A program made the translations under genes and the position numbers. Shown here in pieces: positions 33,278 to 43,237 of a DNA stretch of 48,021 nucleotides. The notes below the pieces were generated by a model. That model made no database searches, had not been told where the DNA came from, and was given only the letters and a program-made list of their open reading frames with translations. Numbering within the stretch: position 1 is the first letter of the stretch; every line of letters starts with the position of its first letter. The DNA is from an uncultured Desulfatiglans sp. (GTDB taxonomy: Bacteria; Desulfobacterota; DSM-4660; Desulfatiglandales; Desulfatiglandaceae): NCBI GenBank assembly GCA_900498135.1, contig LR026961.1, positions 3,421,465 to 3,469,485 of the forward strand. Direction: 5' to 3'.

Positions 33278-33859
33278 CTACGCCGCCGAAAGGTTTTTTT
33301 CCAGGACGCCACGAAACTCCTTCAGGTTGAAGGGCTTCTGCAGGACGCCGTCGATGGGCGCTTTTTCGAGCTTTTCCATGTGGGAGGACGTGGCGTGGCC
33401 TGTGATTACGACGATCTTCGTTTCAGGGCTGGTTTCTTTGATCTTTCGGGCCAGTTGATGGCCGTCCATGTTCGGCATGACGATATCGAGCAGGACCAGG
33501 TCCGGCTTGGACGACCCGATGAACAGTGCGGCTTCGAGCGGATCGAGAAAGGTCTGCAGCGTCCAGTCGGGTTCCAGGGGGACTTCCGTGAAATAGACCT
33601 TCAGGATCTCCAGAATCTTGGGGTCGTCATCGACTGCCACGACCGTCTTCTTTCTGATCGGGCCGAGCGATGCGGGTATCGCCATGCCGCGCTCCGTCAG
33701 GAAGCGGCGAAGGGCATTGCGGCTGACGAGATAACGGCCCCCGGGGGTGCGTGCCGCTTCGAGCGCGCCCTGTTTGATCCACGAGGCAACCGTAACCCTG
33801 TGAATACCCAGGATGGCGGCCACTTCAATCGATGAGAACGATTCATCGAAAAGGCCCAT
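33278..33859 (-). CDS. Response regulator with N-terminal excisionase-type HTH
   Basis: A 193-residue protein: an N-terminal MerR/excisionase-like helix-turn-helix (about 6-55, 'SSIEVAAILGIHRVTVASWIKQG' then 'RTPGGRYLVSRNALRRFL') followed by a receiver domain (about 70-190, acidic pocket Asp77-79, phosphoacceptor Asp125 in 'LLDIVMP', 'ITGHA', 'QKPF'). The domain order is reversed relative to common REC-HTH regulators. ATG 33859 is chosen because GAGGA lies 11-15 nt upstream and the HTH begins right away; the open frame continues up to 34141 without family features. It is followed by the REC-PAS-HK-REC kinase gene and probably works with it. Confidence 0.88.
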   Translation of the reverse strand: MGLFDESFSSIEVAAILGIHRVTVASWIKQGALEAARTPGGRYLVSRNALRRFLTERGMAIPASLGPIRKKTVVAVDDDPKILEILKVYFTEVPLEPDWTLQTFLDPLEAALFIGSSKPDLVLLDIVMPNMDGHQLARKIKETSPETKIVVITGHATSSHMEKLEKAPIDGVLQKPFNLKEFRGVLEKNLSAA

Positions 33860-34253
33860 AGCTTGTATATTCCTCTGCGTTGAGGTATGCTGGATGAACA
33901 TTGCCCGGCCGCCGATAGGCATGGGCCTCATACAGCCGATATCGAGGTCGATGCCGGGCGTCTGGCGGACGGCCGCCTGCAGTCCCTTCCGGATCGGCGC
34001 CTCGCGTTCATCGAGGCACCCGCGCGGTGGCTCACAGGCGTCTGCTGCCCCGCGGGCGGTCGAATCGCGCCCCCGGTACGGCGCTCGATGGCCGGTTCCG
34101 AGGCGGAATGGAAGCCGAGGCTTGCGATGCCGCCTGTTCATCGATTGACTACAAAACTAACGTAAACTAACACGAACTGCCTTGTCAATTTTTTTCTGAG
34201 CAACCTAATGAAATGACAGGGCGTTTCAGTGTCGAACGAGCTTTTGGCAGGAG

Positions 34254-35822
34254 ATGGAAGTGAAACCGGGAGATATCGAGGCGCTTCGCGCAAGAGGCAT
34301 GCAACCGGAGGAGGTCGAATCACAGATCGAGCGCTTTCGAAAGGGCGCGCCGTTTCTGGATCTCGTCCGCCCGTGCACGGTCGGCGACGGGATCGTGCGG
34401 CTGACGGAGGACCACCAGGAGCGCTGTTTGCAGATCTTCGAAGGCCGTGCGCGGGGGCGCAGACTCGTCAAGTTCGTCCCCGCCTCGGGGGCCGCGAGCC
34501 GCATGTTCCGGGATCTCTTGAAGATCCGCAAAGAGGTCGAGCCGGTTCGGATGGACCGGGTGCGGGTGCTGGCGGAAGAAGGGGACGGGGCGGCGCGGGC
34601 AGGCATCCAGTTCATGGAGGGGATCCGCCGCTTCGCGTTTTTCGCGGATCTCAGGGACCGGATGGCCGCCGGCGGACTGTCGATCGAGGAGGGGATCGAG
34701 GCCGGGGATTTCACCGACATCCTCGACTATCTCCTGACTGACCAGGGGCTGGACTACGCGTCGCTGCCGAAGGGCCTTCTGCTTTTTCACGCCTACCCCG
34801 AAAGGCCGCGGACCGCGTTCGAGGAGCACCTCGTGGAGGCGGAGGGTTACGACCGCTCGGGCGACGGGGTCTGCAGGCTGCATTTCACGGTCTCGGAGGA
34901 GCACCTTTCAGGATTCGAGCGGCGTTTCACCGAGGCGAAGCCCGCCTTCGAGTCCGCGTACGGGGCCTCCTACGCCGTGGAGTTCTCTTTTCAGGACCCC
35001 TCGACGGACACGATCGCCGTCGATCTGGAGAACGAGCCCTTCCGGACGGAGGAAGGAGACCTCCTTTTCAGGCCCGGAGGCCACGGCGCGCTCATCCGGA
35101 ACCTCGGCGGCATCGACGCGGACCTGATCTTCGTCAAGAACATCGACAACGTGGCGGTCGACCGCTTGAAGCCGCCGGCCATCCGCTGGAAAAAGATCCT
35201 GGCCGGATTCCTGCTGGACCTCCAGGCGAAGGTCTTCTCACGCCTGGACGCCCTCGAAAGGGGTGCGCCGGATGAGCGTGCAGAGGAGGATGCGGCCGCC
35301 TTCCTGCGGGACGAGCTCGGGGTCGATGTCGAGGCCGAACGGAAGGGGGCTTCCGGCGAGGTCTGGCGCGGGCGGCTGGTCGAACTCCTGGAGCGCCCTC
35401 TGCGCGTCTGCGGCATGGTGGAGAACGCCGGCGAGCCCGGCGGCGGACCGTTCTGGGTGAAAGGAAAGAGCGGCAGGATCAGCCGGCAGATCGTCGAAAA
35501 GGCCCAGGTCGATCTCGAGGCCGCCTCCCAGCAGGAGCGATGGCGTTCTTCCACCCATTTCAATCCGGTCGACATCGTCTGCGCGACCAGGGGCCTCGAC
35601 GGACGCCCCTTCGACCTCAGCCGCTTCGTGGACCCCGAGGCGGTGATCATCACGCGCAAATCGATGGGCGGGAGGGACTTGAAGGCCCTCGAGCTCCCGG
35701 GGCTCTGGAACGGCGGGATGGCCTGGTGGCACACGGTCTTCATAGAGGTCCCGCTTGTCACCTTCAACCCGGTCAAGACGGTGACGGACCTTCTGAGGGA
35801 GGCCCATCAGCCGTCCGAGTAG
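34254..35822 (+). CDS. DUF4301 family protein
   Basis: A 522-residue protein of the DUF4301 family: 'LVKFVPASGAASRMFRDLL' (early), 'LPKGLLLFHAYP', 'RTAFEEHLVEA', 'LFRPGGHGALIRNLGG-DADLIFVKNIDNV' (central), 'MVENAGEPGGGPFWV', and 'STHFNPVDIVC' with 'LWNGGMAWW' near the end. The mid-protein GxGxL-type and KNIDN segments recall nucleotidyl or sugar-phosphate transferase folds, but the function is not known. CAGGAG at 34248-34253 is too close to ATG 34254; GTG 34260 is better spaced and may be the real start. A kinase gene follows 62 bp downstream. Confidence 0.85.
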   Translation: MEVKPGDIEALRARGMQPEEVESQIERFRKGAPFLDLVRPCTVGDGIVRLTEDHQERCLQIFEGRARGRRLVKFVPASGAASRMFRDLLKIRKEVEPVRMDRVRVLAEEGDGAARAGIQFMEGIRRFAFFADLRDRMAAGGLSIEEGIEAGDFTDILDYLLTDQGLDYASLPKGLLLFHAYPERPRTAFEEHLVEAEGYDRSGDGVCRLHFTVSEEHLSGFERRFTEAKPAFESAYGASYAVEFSFQDPSTDTIAVDLENEPFRTEEGDLLFRPGGHGALIRNLGGIDADLIFVKNIDNVAVDRLKPPAIRWKKILAGFLLDLQAKVFSRLDALERGAPDERAEEDAAAFLRDELGVDVEAERKGASGEVWRGRLVELLERPLRVCGMVENAGEPGGGPFWVKGKSGRISRQIVEKAQVDLEAASQQERWRSSTHFNPVDIVCATRGLDGRPFDLSRFVDPEAVIITRKSMGGRDLKALELPGLWNGGMAWWHTVFIEVPLVTFNPVKTVTDLLREAHQPSE

Positions 35823-35884
35823 GGAACCTGCCGGTCTGGAAAGGCCTTTCGCCCAACCGCCCGGGCAGACGGTCATTGACTCCC

Positions 35885-37102
35885 ATGGCGTTTTCTGAGA
35901 TGCTCCCGAGCGGTGCGCCGGGCCGAGCCGGCAGCCGCCGGGCGCAGGCCGGAGGCCGTGCGCCTCGGGGAGATGAGCCTATCAAAGAGATCATCGTCGA
36001 GAATATCATCACCGGTCTTCCCGTAGGTCTGGTCGTCATCAGCGGAAAGGGCGAGATGACTATCGCCAATCCCGTGGCCGGCAGGCTCCTCGGGTATCCG
36101 GTGCAGGAGATGCTCGGAAAGGGCTGGGGGGAGCTCTTTTTCCAGAACCCGGCCAACGACGACTTCAACCAGGTCATGCTGGATGCGGTCGGGCAGGCGC
36201 GTGTGCATCTGCGCCGGACGGTCTATTATGTCCGGCCGGACGGGATGACCCTTCGGCTGCTCCTGACGACGTCCTATGTGAGCGAAGACGGCAACGTGGA
36301 AGGGGTCGTCGTTCTGCTGGAGGATCTGACCGAACTCCACGCGCTCTATGAACGGGAAAAGACCATCCTGGAAGACAAGAACCGCATCCAGGCCGAACGG
36401 GTGGAGAGCCTGCGCTATTTGGCCCTGGCCGTCGCGCATCAGATCCGCAATCCGGTCATGTCGATCGGCGGGTTCGCCCAGCGGCTGAAAAAGAAGGCGT
36501 CCGAGGACACGACGGAGGCCCGCTACCTGCAGTTCATCCTGGAGGGGGCGGCGCGACTCGAGAAGATCGTCGAAAGCGTCAAAGCATACGCGGATTCCTT
36601 CGAGCCGCGCCTGCAGACCGTCAGGCTCGACGAGGCGATCCGGGCCGCCGTCGAGGCCTTTCGGCTGGAGCAGCGCGGGTCGCTCGAGCGGGTGAAGTGG
36701 GAGATGGAACTCGATCCGGTGGAGGTGCGCCTGGATCCGTCGCTCTTCCGCGGCGGACTGAGGGAGCTGCTCCTGAACAGCCTGCAGGCGCTCAAGGGGG
36801 GCGAGGGCACGATCGGCCTCAGCCTTTCCGGGGCCGGCGCCGCAGGCGGATGGCGGCTCGAGGTGGCGGACAGCGGCGTCGGGATCCCTGAATCGGACCT
36901 GCCCTATGTGCTCGACCCCTTTTTCTCGACCCGCCCCGATGCCGTCGGCATGGGGCTCGCGAAGGTGTACCGGGTCGTGACCGACCACGGTGGGACGCTC
37001 GAACTGGAGAGCCATGAGGGGAAAGGCACGCGTGTGATCATCACCATGCCGGGGGGCGGGCCGGCGCAGGGGTCCGTTCGCGAACGGGGGCCGGCCAAGT
37101 GA
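35885..37102 (+). CDS. PAS-domain histidine kinase
   Basis: A 405-residue soluble kinase: PAS domain (about 35-150, 'LPVGLVVISGKGEM'), short coiled-coil, HisKA with 'LAVAHQIRNP' (His about 185), HATPase_c with 'DSGVGIP' and 'VGMGLAKVYRV'. The residue after the phosphoacceptor His is Gln rather than the more usual Glu or Asp, which occurs in some kinases but can alter phosphatase activity. No receiver is fused. ATG 35885 is the first sensible start after the DUF4301 stop; the same frame is open earlier, but there it overlaps DUF4301. rfbD begins 16 bp downstream, so the kinase may be co-transcribed with rhamnose genes. Confidence 0.9.
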   Translation: MAFSEMLPSGAPGRAGSRRAQAGGRAPRGDEPIKEIIVENIITGLPVGLVVISGKGEMTIANPVAGRLLGYPVQEMLGKGWGELFFQNPANDDFNQVMLDAVGQARVHLRRTVYYVRPDGMTLRLLLTTSYVSEDGNVEGVVVLLEDLTELHALYEREKTILEDKNRIQAERVESLRYLALAVAHQIRNPVMSIGGFAQRLKKKASEDTTEARYLQFILEGAARLEKIVESVKAYADSFEPRLQTVRLDEAIRAAVEAFRLEQRGSLERVKWEMELDPVEVRLDPSLFRGGLRELLLNSLQALKGGEGTIGLSLSGAGAAGGWRLEVADSGVGIPESDLPYVLDPFFSTRPDAVGMGLAKVYRVVTDHGGTLELESHEGKGTRVIITMPGGGPAQGSVRERGPAK

Positions 37103-37118
37103 AGGTAAAGGGGCATCC

Positions 37119-38003
37119 ATGAAAAAACAGGTCCTCATCTGCGGGGGTGCAGGGCAGCTCGGGCGCGACTGCGCGGCGGTCCTGGAGGCGGCGTGGCGGG
37201 TGTCGGCGCCGGGATCGAAGACGCTCGACATCGCCGACCGTGAAGCGGTCCTGGAGGCGGTCGAGGCCCTTCGCCCGGACGTGATCCTCAATTGCGCCGC
37301 CTACACGAAGGTGGATCAGTGCGAGACCGACCGCGCGGAGGCCTGGCGGGTCAATGCCCTCGGGCCCCGGAACCTCGCCGAGGCGGGCGCGACACACGGG
37401 GCGCTGCTGGTCCATGTCTCGACGGACTACGTCTTCGACGGCCGGCGTGTTCCGCCCGAACCCTACACAGAGGAAGATGCGCCCGGACCGCTCTCGGTCT
37501 ACGGGCAGAGCAAACTCGCGGGGGAGATGGCGGTGCGTGAAATCGCCGAGCGGCACGCGATTCTTCGAACCGCCTGGCTCTACGGAGCGGGCGGCCACAA
37601 CTTCCTGAAGACCATGCTGCGCCTGGCGGTCTCCGATCCGGAGCGCGTCATCCGGGTGGTGAACGACCAATACGGCTGCCCGACCTGGTCCCGGGACCTG
37701 GCCCGGCAGATCGCCCGCGTCATGGAGGCCGGGGTGTGCGGCACCTTCCACGCCTGCGGGGAGGGCTTCTGCACCTGGTACGACCTGGCGCGCCGCTTTC
37801 TCGAACTCATGGCCTTGCCGCACCGGCTGGCGCCCTGCAGCACGAGCGAGTATCCGACGGCGGCGGTGCGCCCCCGGAACTCCATCCTGGAAAACCGGCG
37901 CCTCAAGGAGGAGGGGCTCGATGTCATGCGCCCCTGGGAAGAGGCGCTCGAAGAATTCGTCGCCCTGAACGGCAGGGCTTTGCTGGAAGAGGTCAACGCA
38001 TGA
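37119..38003 (+). CDS. rfbD: dTDP-4-dehydrorhamnose reductase
   Basis: Last step of dTDP-L-rhamnose synthesis: NAD(P)H-dependent reduction of dTDP-4-keto-L-rhamnose. N-terminal Rossmann '[11 protein letters not shown]', '[12 protein letters not shown]', 'VSTDYVFDG', catalytic Tyr/Lys in 'YGQSKLAGE', 'RTAWLYG'. The length of 294 residues is typical. Its stop overlaps the rfbB start (ATGA at 38000-38003), so translation is probably coupled. Confidence 0.96.
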   Translation: MKKQVLICGGAGQLGRDCAAVLEAAWRVSAPGSKTLDIADREAVLEAVEALRPDVILNCAAYTKVDQCETDRAEAWRVNALGPRNLAEAGATHGALLVHVSTDYVFDGRRVPPEPYTEEDAPGPLSVYGQSKLAGEMAVREIAERHAILRTAWLYGAGGHNFLKTMLRLAVSDPERVIRVVNDQYGCPTWSRDLARQIARVMEAGVCGTFHACGEGFCTWYDLARRFLELMALPHRLAPCSTSEYPTAAVRPRNSILENRRLKEEGLDVMRPWEEALEEFVALNGRALLEEVNA

Positions 38004-39049
38004 GGAATATGCTCGTCACGGGCGGCTGCGGCTTCATCGGCAGCAATTTCGTCCGTTATCTGCTGGAGGAATCGGACTTTACGGGGCGCATCGTCAACGT
38101 CGACAAGCTGACCTACGCCGGGAACCCGGAGAACCTCGCGGGCCTCGAGGAGCGCTTCCCCGGGCGCTACGTCTTCGAGCAGGGAGACATCTGCGACGGA
38201 CCCTTCATCGAGTCGGTCTTTTCCGACCACGGGATCGACTGCGTCTGCCACTTCGCCGCGGAGTCCCATGTCGATCGGTCCATCGTGGCGCCGGACGCCT
38301 TCATCCGCACCAACATCGTGGGGACCTTCACCCTGCTCGAACAGGCCCGGGCCCACAGCGGGCAGGTGCGCCTGTTCCATCACATCAGCACCGACGAGGT
38401 CTACGGGAGCCTCGGCCGCGAGGGGGCCTTCACGGAGAGCACTCCCTACTGTCCGAGCAGCCCGTATTCGGCCTCGAAGGCGTCCTCCGATCACCTGGTG
38501 CGCGCCTACCACACGACCTACGGGCTGCCGGTGACCCTTTCGAACTGCTCGAACAACTACGGCCCCTACCAGTTTCCGGAGAAGCTCATCCCCCTGATGG
38601 TCCTGAACGCCTGCGAAGGACGGCTGCTGCCCATTTACGGCGACGGCCGCCAGGTCCGCGACTGGCTCTACGTGCGCGACCACTGCCGGGCGATCTGGGC
38701 CATCATGAAGGAGGGGCGCCGCGGGGCCACCTACAACATCGGCGGCAACCAGGAGATGGAAAACCTCGCCCTGGTCGAGCGGATCTGCGACATCCTGGAG
38801 GAGGAGCGGCCGCAGGGAAACGGGGTCCCTTACCGGAGCCTGATCCGTTTCGTGAAGGACCGGCCCGGGCACGACCTCCGCTACGCCATGGACTTCACGC
38901 GGCTTCGGACCGAACTCGGCTGGGGACCCGAAGAGTCCCTCGATACGGGCCTCCGCAAGACGGTGCGCTGGTACCTCGAGCACAGCAACTGGATCCACTG
39001 CGTCCGGAGCGGGGAGTACCGACGGTGGGTCTCGGCCCAATACGGCTGA
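38000..39049 (+). CDS. rfbB: dTDP-glucose 4,6-dehydratase
   Basis: Converts dTDP-glucose to dTDP-4-keto-6-deoxyglucose. 349 residues: '[12 protein letters not shown]', '[10 protein letters not shown]', 'HISTDEVYG', catalytic '[11 protein letters not shown]', '[18 protein letters not shown]', '[15 protein letters not shown]'. The start is fixed by overlap with the rfbD stop; earlier in-frame codons would run through rfbD. Followed by about 290 bp holding a decayed copy of the palindromic repeat, then rfbA. Confidence 0.97.
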   Translation: MRNMLVTGGCGFIGSNFVRYLLEESDFTGRIVNVDKLTYAGNPENLAGLEERFPGRYVFEQGDICDGPFIESVFSDHGIDCVCHFAAESHVDRSIVAPDAFIRTNIVGTFTLLEQARAHSGQVRLFHHISTDEVYGSLGREGAFTESTPYCPSSPYSASKASSDHLVRAYHTTYGLPVTLSNCSNNYGPYQFPEKLIPLMVLNACEGRLLPIYGDGRQVRDWLYVRDHCRAIWAIMKEGRRGATYNIGGNQEMENLALVERICDILEEERPQGNGVPYRSLIRFVKDRPGHDLRYAMDFTRLRTELGWGPEESLDTGLRKTVRWYLEHSNWIHCVRSGEYRRWVSAQYG

Positions 39050-39097
39050 TGCGGTCCCCGCCGAAGGGGCTGCAGCGGGTCGTCGGGCGCATCCCGG

Positions 39098-39250
39098 TTT
39101 CCAGTTCGGAAAGGGTTTTTGCCCGGCAGGAACCGCCTGTCCACCCGGCGACGGTCTTTCGGGCCAATCCCGGCGTCGCGCTGCGTTTTGGCCGGCGGCG
39201 CGGCTAAGGAGGCTGCCTCCGCCCACATGCTTGATCTCCTCGATGCGAAA
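39098..39250 (+). repeat. Decayed palindromic element copy between rfbB and rfbA
   Basis: Order and spacing of several blocks match the element core (GTTTCCAGTTCGGAAAGGG, GGTCTTTCGGGCCAATCCCGGCGTC, then GGCTGCCTCCGC and CTTGATCTCCTCGAT), but with many substitutions and an insertion. The rest of the rfbB-rfbA interval shows no gene. Confidence 0.6.
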
Positions 39251-39337
39251 GCAAGACCCTCGTACCCTGACGGAAGCGAACCAGGACCCTGATGTCGGCA
39301 CATGCACCAGGGCTGCACATCTCAACAGGAGCATCCA

Positions 39338-40234
39338 ATGAAAGGCATCATTCTGGCGGGCGGGTCCGGCACCCGGCTCTACCCCATAACGCGCGTGCTG
39401 AGCAAGCAGCTCATACCGGTCTACGACAAACCGATGATCTACTATCCCTTGTCGGTCCTCATGCTGGCGGGGATCCGCGAGATCCTGATCATCTCGACCC
39501 CCGAGGATCTGCCCCGCTTCGAGCTTCTTCTGGGGGACGGATCGAACCTGAACATCTCGATTTCCTACGCGGAGCAGCCGCGCCCGGAGGGGTTGGCCCA
39601 GGCCTTCCTCATCGGCCGGGAGTTCATCGGCGCGGACAGCGTGGCGCTCGTCCTCGGCGACAACATCTTCCACGGCCACGGGTTTTCACAGCTGCTGCAG
39701 CGCTGTAGGGGGCTCGAGAGCGGGGGGATCATCTTCGGATACGCCGTGAAGGACCCGCGGCGCTACGGGGTGGTGGACTTCGATCAGGAGGGGCGGGTGA
39801 CCGGGATCCAGGAAAAGCCGGAGTCGCCCCGCTCCCGCTATGCCGTCCCGGGGCTCTATTTCTACGACAACCGGGTGGTGGAGATCGCCGAAGGCCTGAA
39901 GCCGTCGCCGCGAGGCGAGCTCGAGATCACGGACGTGAACCTCGCCTACCTCGAGCGCGGGCAGCTGCGGGTGGAGCTTCTGGGCCGCGGGTATGCGTGG
40001 CTCGACACCGGCACCCATGAATCCCTGCACCACGCCATCCACTTCGTGCGGGCTATCCAGGAGCGGCAGGGGCTGAAGATCGCCTGCATCGAGGAGATCG
40101 CCTACCGCTTGGGCTACATCGACCGGGGGCAGCTGCGGCGGCTCGCCGACGAGATGTACCAGGCCGAGTACGGGCGCTATTTGCTCGATATCCTCGAAGA
40201 GGGGGACGACCGTCATGCCGATGAACTTTATTGA
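39338..40234 (+). CDS. rfbA: Glucose-1-phosphate thymidylyltransferase
   Basis: First step of dTDP-L-rhamnose synthesis: dTTP plus Glc-1-P gives dTDP-glucose. 298 residues: nucleotide-binding '[14 protein letters not shown]', '[18 protein letters not shown]', '[10 protein letters not shown]', '[10 protein letters not shown]', '[10 protein letters not shown]'. The start at ATG 39338 has CAGGAG upstream. It overlaps the rfbC start by 20 bp, and the two are probably translated together. Confidence 0.97.
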   Translation: MKGIILAGGSGTRLYPITRVLSKQLIPVYDKPMIYYPLSVLMLAGIREILIISTPEDLPRFELLLGDGSNLNISISYAEQPRPEGLAQAFLIGREFIGADSVALVLGDNIFHGHGFSQLLQRCRGLESGGIIFGYAVKDPRRYGVVDFDQEGRVTGIQEKPESPRSRYAVPGLYFYDNRVVEIAEGLKPSPRGELEITDVNLAYLERGQLRVELLGRGYAWLDTGTHESLHHAIHFVRAIQERQGLKIACIEEIAYRLGYIDRGQLRRLADEMYQAEYGRYLLDILEEGDDRHADELY

Positions 40235-40769
40235 GTCCGGGCTGCCGGGGGTCGTTTTCGTCGAGCCGAAGGCCTTCGAGGACGGGCGGGGCTACTTCAT
40301 GGAGACCTACCACCAGAGGACCTTCCACCAGGGCGGCATCCCGTGCACGTTCGTCCAGGACAACTTCTCCCATTCGCGGAAGGGGACCCTGCGCGGCCTC
40401 CACTATCAGCTGCGGCATCCGCAGGCGAAGCTGGTCTACGTCATCAGCGGGGAGGTCTTCGATGTGGCGGTCGACATCCGGCGCGGCTCCCCCACCTTCG
40501 GGAAATGGGTCTCGGCGGTCCTTTCCAGCGAAAACCACCGTCAGATCTTCATCCCGGCCGGGTTCGCCCACGGGTTCTGCGTGGTGAGCGAAACAGCCGA
40601 CGTGGTCTACAAATGCACCGACTTCTATGCCCCCGGGGATGAATACGGCATCCACTGGTCCGACCCGGCCCTCGCCATCCCCTGGCCGGTCGCCGAGCCG
40701 CTCCTTTCCCCGAAGGACGCGGCCAATCCCCGCCTGGCAGACATCCCCGAGGAGATCCTCGGCTCGTAA
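40215..40769 (+). CDS. rfbC: dTDP-4-dehydrorhamnose 3,5-epimerase
   Basis: Epimerises C3 and C5 of dTDP-4-keto-6-deoxyglucose. 184-residue cupin: '[12 protein letters not shown]', '[18 protein letters not shown]' (catalytic His), '[28 protein letters not shown]', '[10 protein letters not shown]', '[17 protein letters not shown]'. All four enzymes for dTDP-L-rhamnose are thus in 37.1-40.8 kb. Convergent with the phosphohexomutase gene. Confidence 0.97.
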   Translation: MPMNFIESGLPGVVFVEPKAFEDGRGYFMETYHQRTFHQGGIPCTFVQDNFSHSRKGTLRGLHYQLRHPQAKLVYVISGEVFDVAVDIRRGSPTFGKWVSAVLSSENHRQIFIPAGFAHGFCVVSETADVVYKCTDFYAPGDEYGIHWSDPALAIPWPVAEPLLSPKDAANPRLADIPEEILGS

Positions 40770-40919
40770 GCGGGCGGCCCGTCGAGCTGAACCAAGGCGG
40801 CGGCTTTTCGAGCCACCCGTCCGGATCAGCGGGATGAGGCCTTGGGAGGAACCTGCCGCAACACGCGGTTAGGGCTTGCCGTCAGGGATTCAGCCTGAGT
40901 GAGCCGCCCGGCCGCGGAT

Positions 40920-42410
40920 TCAGCGCCAGGATTCCATCAACGTCAGGCAAGTGCGGTTCAGCTCTTCTGCCCGCGCCGGGGTCCCGGCCTCGGTGTAGCA
41001 GCGGAACTCCGGTGCATTCCCGGAGGGCCGGAGGTGAACCACGTCGCCGCCCTCGAAGGTGACGCGGAGCCCGTCGATCCTGTCGCAGGCGGCCGGACGG
41101 CCGAAGGAGGGACCGAAGAGGGCGGCGAGCCGCTTCAAGTCCTGCTCGAGGCCGCCGGTCGAGAGTCCTTCCAGTATCCGGCGGCTCGTTTCGGACGGAA
41201 AGTCTTTGAGGCGGTCGCTGAAGGTGAAACGCCGGGGGAGCTTTTCGAGCAGCGCACTGAGCGGTCCGCCCTCTTCCCGGGCTGCCATCAGAAGGGCGAG
41301 ATGCACGATGATGGCGTCCCGGGTGGGAAGGGGCGGCAGGACCCGGCCGTTCTTGGCGATCGGGGAGGCGGTCATGAACCCCCCGTTCGCCTCGTAGCCC
41401 ACCACGCGGCGCGCGCCGTCGGCTGCGGCCTGCAGCATCCCCTCGATGACGTAGGGCGAGCCGATGCGGGTGCGGTGGACGCGCTCGAAAAAACCGCACC
41501 GCTCGACGGCCGAGTTGCATGAAACCGGAAGGACCACCGCATCGGCCTCGAGATAGGCGGCGCAGAGGATGCCGGCGATGTCCCCGCGGAGCCAGCGGCC
41601 GGCTTCGTCGGCGATGAGGGGCCGGTCCCCGTCGCCGTCGGTCGAGACGATGGCGTCGAAGCGGTCCTGCCGGGCCCACTCCGCGGCGGCTGCTACGTCC
41701 TCGGGGCGCAGGGCCTCCGTGTCGACCGGGATGAAGCGCTCCGAAAACCCGAGGCGGGTCACGGCCGCGCCGAGGCGGCCGAGGACCGTCACCATCGTTT
41801 CCCGGCTGACCGATGAATGTCCGTAGACCCCGATCCGCGCCCCCTGCAAGCAGCCGGCCGGGAAGAAATCCAGGAAGCGCCGGATATAGCGCTCCCCGGC
41901 CGCCTCGCTGAGCGGGGGGAGCGCCGCCGGTTCGAGGAGCCTTCCCGCGCCGTCGAAGAGTTTGTCCGGGAGGTCCACCACCTGCCGGCGGATCCCCGCC
42001 TCGTCCGCCTTGAGAATCTCACCCGTTTTCTTGTTGTATTTGATCCCGTTTCGGTCCTCGGGGATGTGGCTGCCGGTGACCATGACGGTCGGGATGCCCT
42101 CCTCGATGCCGTGGAGCGCGAGGGCCGGGCTCGAGAGCCTGCCTGCGTGCTCGACCCGGTAGCCCTTGTCGGCGACCGCCCGGGCGGCGGCCTGCATGAT
42201 GCGCCCGGTGCTCGGACGCAGGTCGCCTCCGAGGGCGACGGTCTCGCCGGGGCGGGAACCGCCGGACGCTTCGAGGTATTGGAGAAAGGCTGCCGTGTAG
42301 CAGTAGCAGACGCCATCCGTCATGTCGGCGGCAAGGCCGCGGACCCCGCTGGTCCCGAACTGCACGCCGGTCTGGTTCATCAACTCCGCGATGGACTGCC
42401 GGATTCCCAT
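40920..42410 (-). CDS. Phosphohexomutase (phosphoglucomutase/phosphomannomutase family)
   Basis: A 496-residue alpha-D-phosphohexomutase: 'FGTSGVRG' at the N-terminus, phosphoserine loop 'VTGSHIPEDRNGIKY' (Ser114), metal loop 'STDGDGDRP' (three Asp), sugar-binding 'YEANGGFM', and C-terminal phosphate-binding 'RPSGNAPEFR'. The usual TASHNP serine loop is TGSHIP here. It interconverts hexose-6-P and hexose-1-P and could supply Glc-1-P for RfbA or Man-1-P, which the sequence does not decide. Convergent with rfbC, divergent from the ferritin-like gene. Confidence 0.92.
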   Translation of the reverse strand: MGIRQSIAELMNQTGVQFGTSGVRGLAADMTDGVCYCYTAAFLQYLEASGGSRPGETVALGGDLRPSTGRIMQAAARAVADKGYRVEHAGRLSSPALALHGIEEGIPTVMVTGSHIPEDRNGIKYNKKTGEILKADEAGIRRQVVDLPDKLFDGAGRLLEPAALPPLSEAAGERYIRRFLDFFPAGCLQGARIGVYGHSSVSRETMVTVLGRLGAAVTRLGFSERFIPVDTEALRPEDVAAAAEWARQDRFDAIVSTDGDGDRPLIADEAGRWLRGDIAGILCAAYLEADAVVLPVSCNSAVERCGFFERVHRTRIGSPYVIEGMLQAAADGARRVVGYEANGGFMTASPIAKNGRVLPPLPTRDAIIVHLALLMAAREEGGPLSALLEKLPRRFTFSDRLKDFPSETSRRILEGLSTGGLEQDLKRLAALFGPSFGRPAACDRIDGLRVTFEGGDVVHLRPSGNAPEFRCYTEAGTPARAEELNRTCLTLMESWR

Positions 42411-42810
42411 GATCGCACTTTTCCTCTCAGCAAGAAGGGGGTGTTGTCCGCCGCCTCTGCACCTTCAGGACGAAATGGCCGGACGGAGGCTCGGGCCGGC
42501 GCCTCAGGCGCCAACCTGTTCGAGCACAATACGGGGGAGACTGTTACCAGAAGAGCGTCCTCCGCGTCAAGCTCCTGCGATTTTTTCCCGGCCGGCCATC
42601 CTCACGCACGGCCTCGATTCCGCAGCGCGGTCGGGCCTCCCCGGTCTGGAAGCCGGGGGCCGGCGTTCCGCCTCGGGGTGCGGGCGCGGCGGGTCGGCCT
42701 CCGGGGGCGCCGGCCGGCGGTTCTTCGACGGTTGGTTCAATACCGGCGCGTTCCATCCTGCCTCATCGACCGAAGACCTGCCGGTGCTGCGGTCGAGGGC
42801 GAGAAAAGGA
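42411..42810. other. Intergenic region without recognised gene
   Basis: About 400 bp of GC-rich sequence between divergent genes. No family-like protein, tRNA or strong repeat was seen. The promoter of the ferritin-like operon begins at its right edge. Confidence 0.5.
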
Positions 42811-42838
42811 TTGACCCCGGGTGCAAACGCTTTATAAG
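42811..42838 (+). promoter_or_regulatory. Promoter of the EncFtn-FTR operon
   Basis: -35 TTGACC (42811-42816), 16-bp spacer, -10 TATAAG (42833-42838). A hairpin GCCGGAG-GCTGTT-CTCCGGC (42857-42876) lies in the predicted leader, 42 bp before the start codon. Confidence 0.6.
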
Positions 42839-42917
42839 GTGAGAGCATCAGAACCGGCCGGAGGCTGTTCTCCGGCTGCGGCCACGCAATCGAACCTGTC
42901 AAGACAAGGAGGATATC

Positions 42918-43220
42918 ATGGGCCACGAGGGACTCCACGAGCCTGCAGCTGAATTATCGCAGGAAACCAAAGACATGCATCGCGCGATCATCTCTCTGAT
43001 CGAGGAACTGGAGGCTGTCGACTGGTACAACCAGCGCGTCGATGCCTGCAAGGACGAGGGCCTGAAGGCGATCCTGGCCCACAATCGGGACGAAGAGAAG
43101 GAGCACGCCGCCATGCTGATGGAATGGATCCGGCGGATCGACCCGGCCTTCGACAAGGAGCTGAAGGATTATCTCTTCACGGAAAAACCGATCGCCGAGA
43201 TGGAGCACGAACATCATTAG
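42918..43220 (+). CDS. Encapsulated-ferritin-like protein (EncFtn family)
   Basis: A 100-residue two-helix ferritin-like protein, very close in pattern to EncFtn: 'HEPAAELSQETKDMHRAI', 'EELEAVDWYNQRVDACKDE', and 'AILAHNRDEEKEHAAMLMEWIRR' with the E-x-x-H metal motif (Glu60, His63) and acidic residues near Glu32. EncFtn monomers pair to form the ferroxidase site and normally sit inside encapsulin shells. No encapsulin gene is next to it. The C-terminus ends 'IAEMEHEHH' instead of a cargo-targeting peptide; the His/Glu tail could bind metal. Strong ribosome site AAGGAGGA. Followed 17 bp later by the FTR gene. Confidence 0.9.
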   Translation: MGHEGLHEPAAELSQETKDMHRAIISLIEELEAVDWYNQRVDACKDEGLKAILAHNRDEEKEHAAMLMEWIRRIDPAFDKELKDYLFTEKPIAEMEHEHH

Positions 43221-43237
43221 AAGGGGATCGAACGAGA

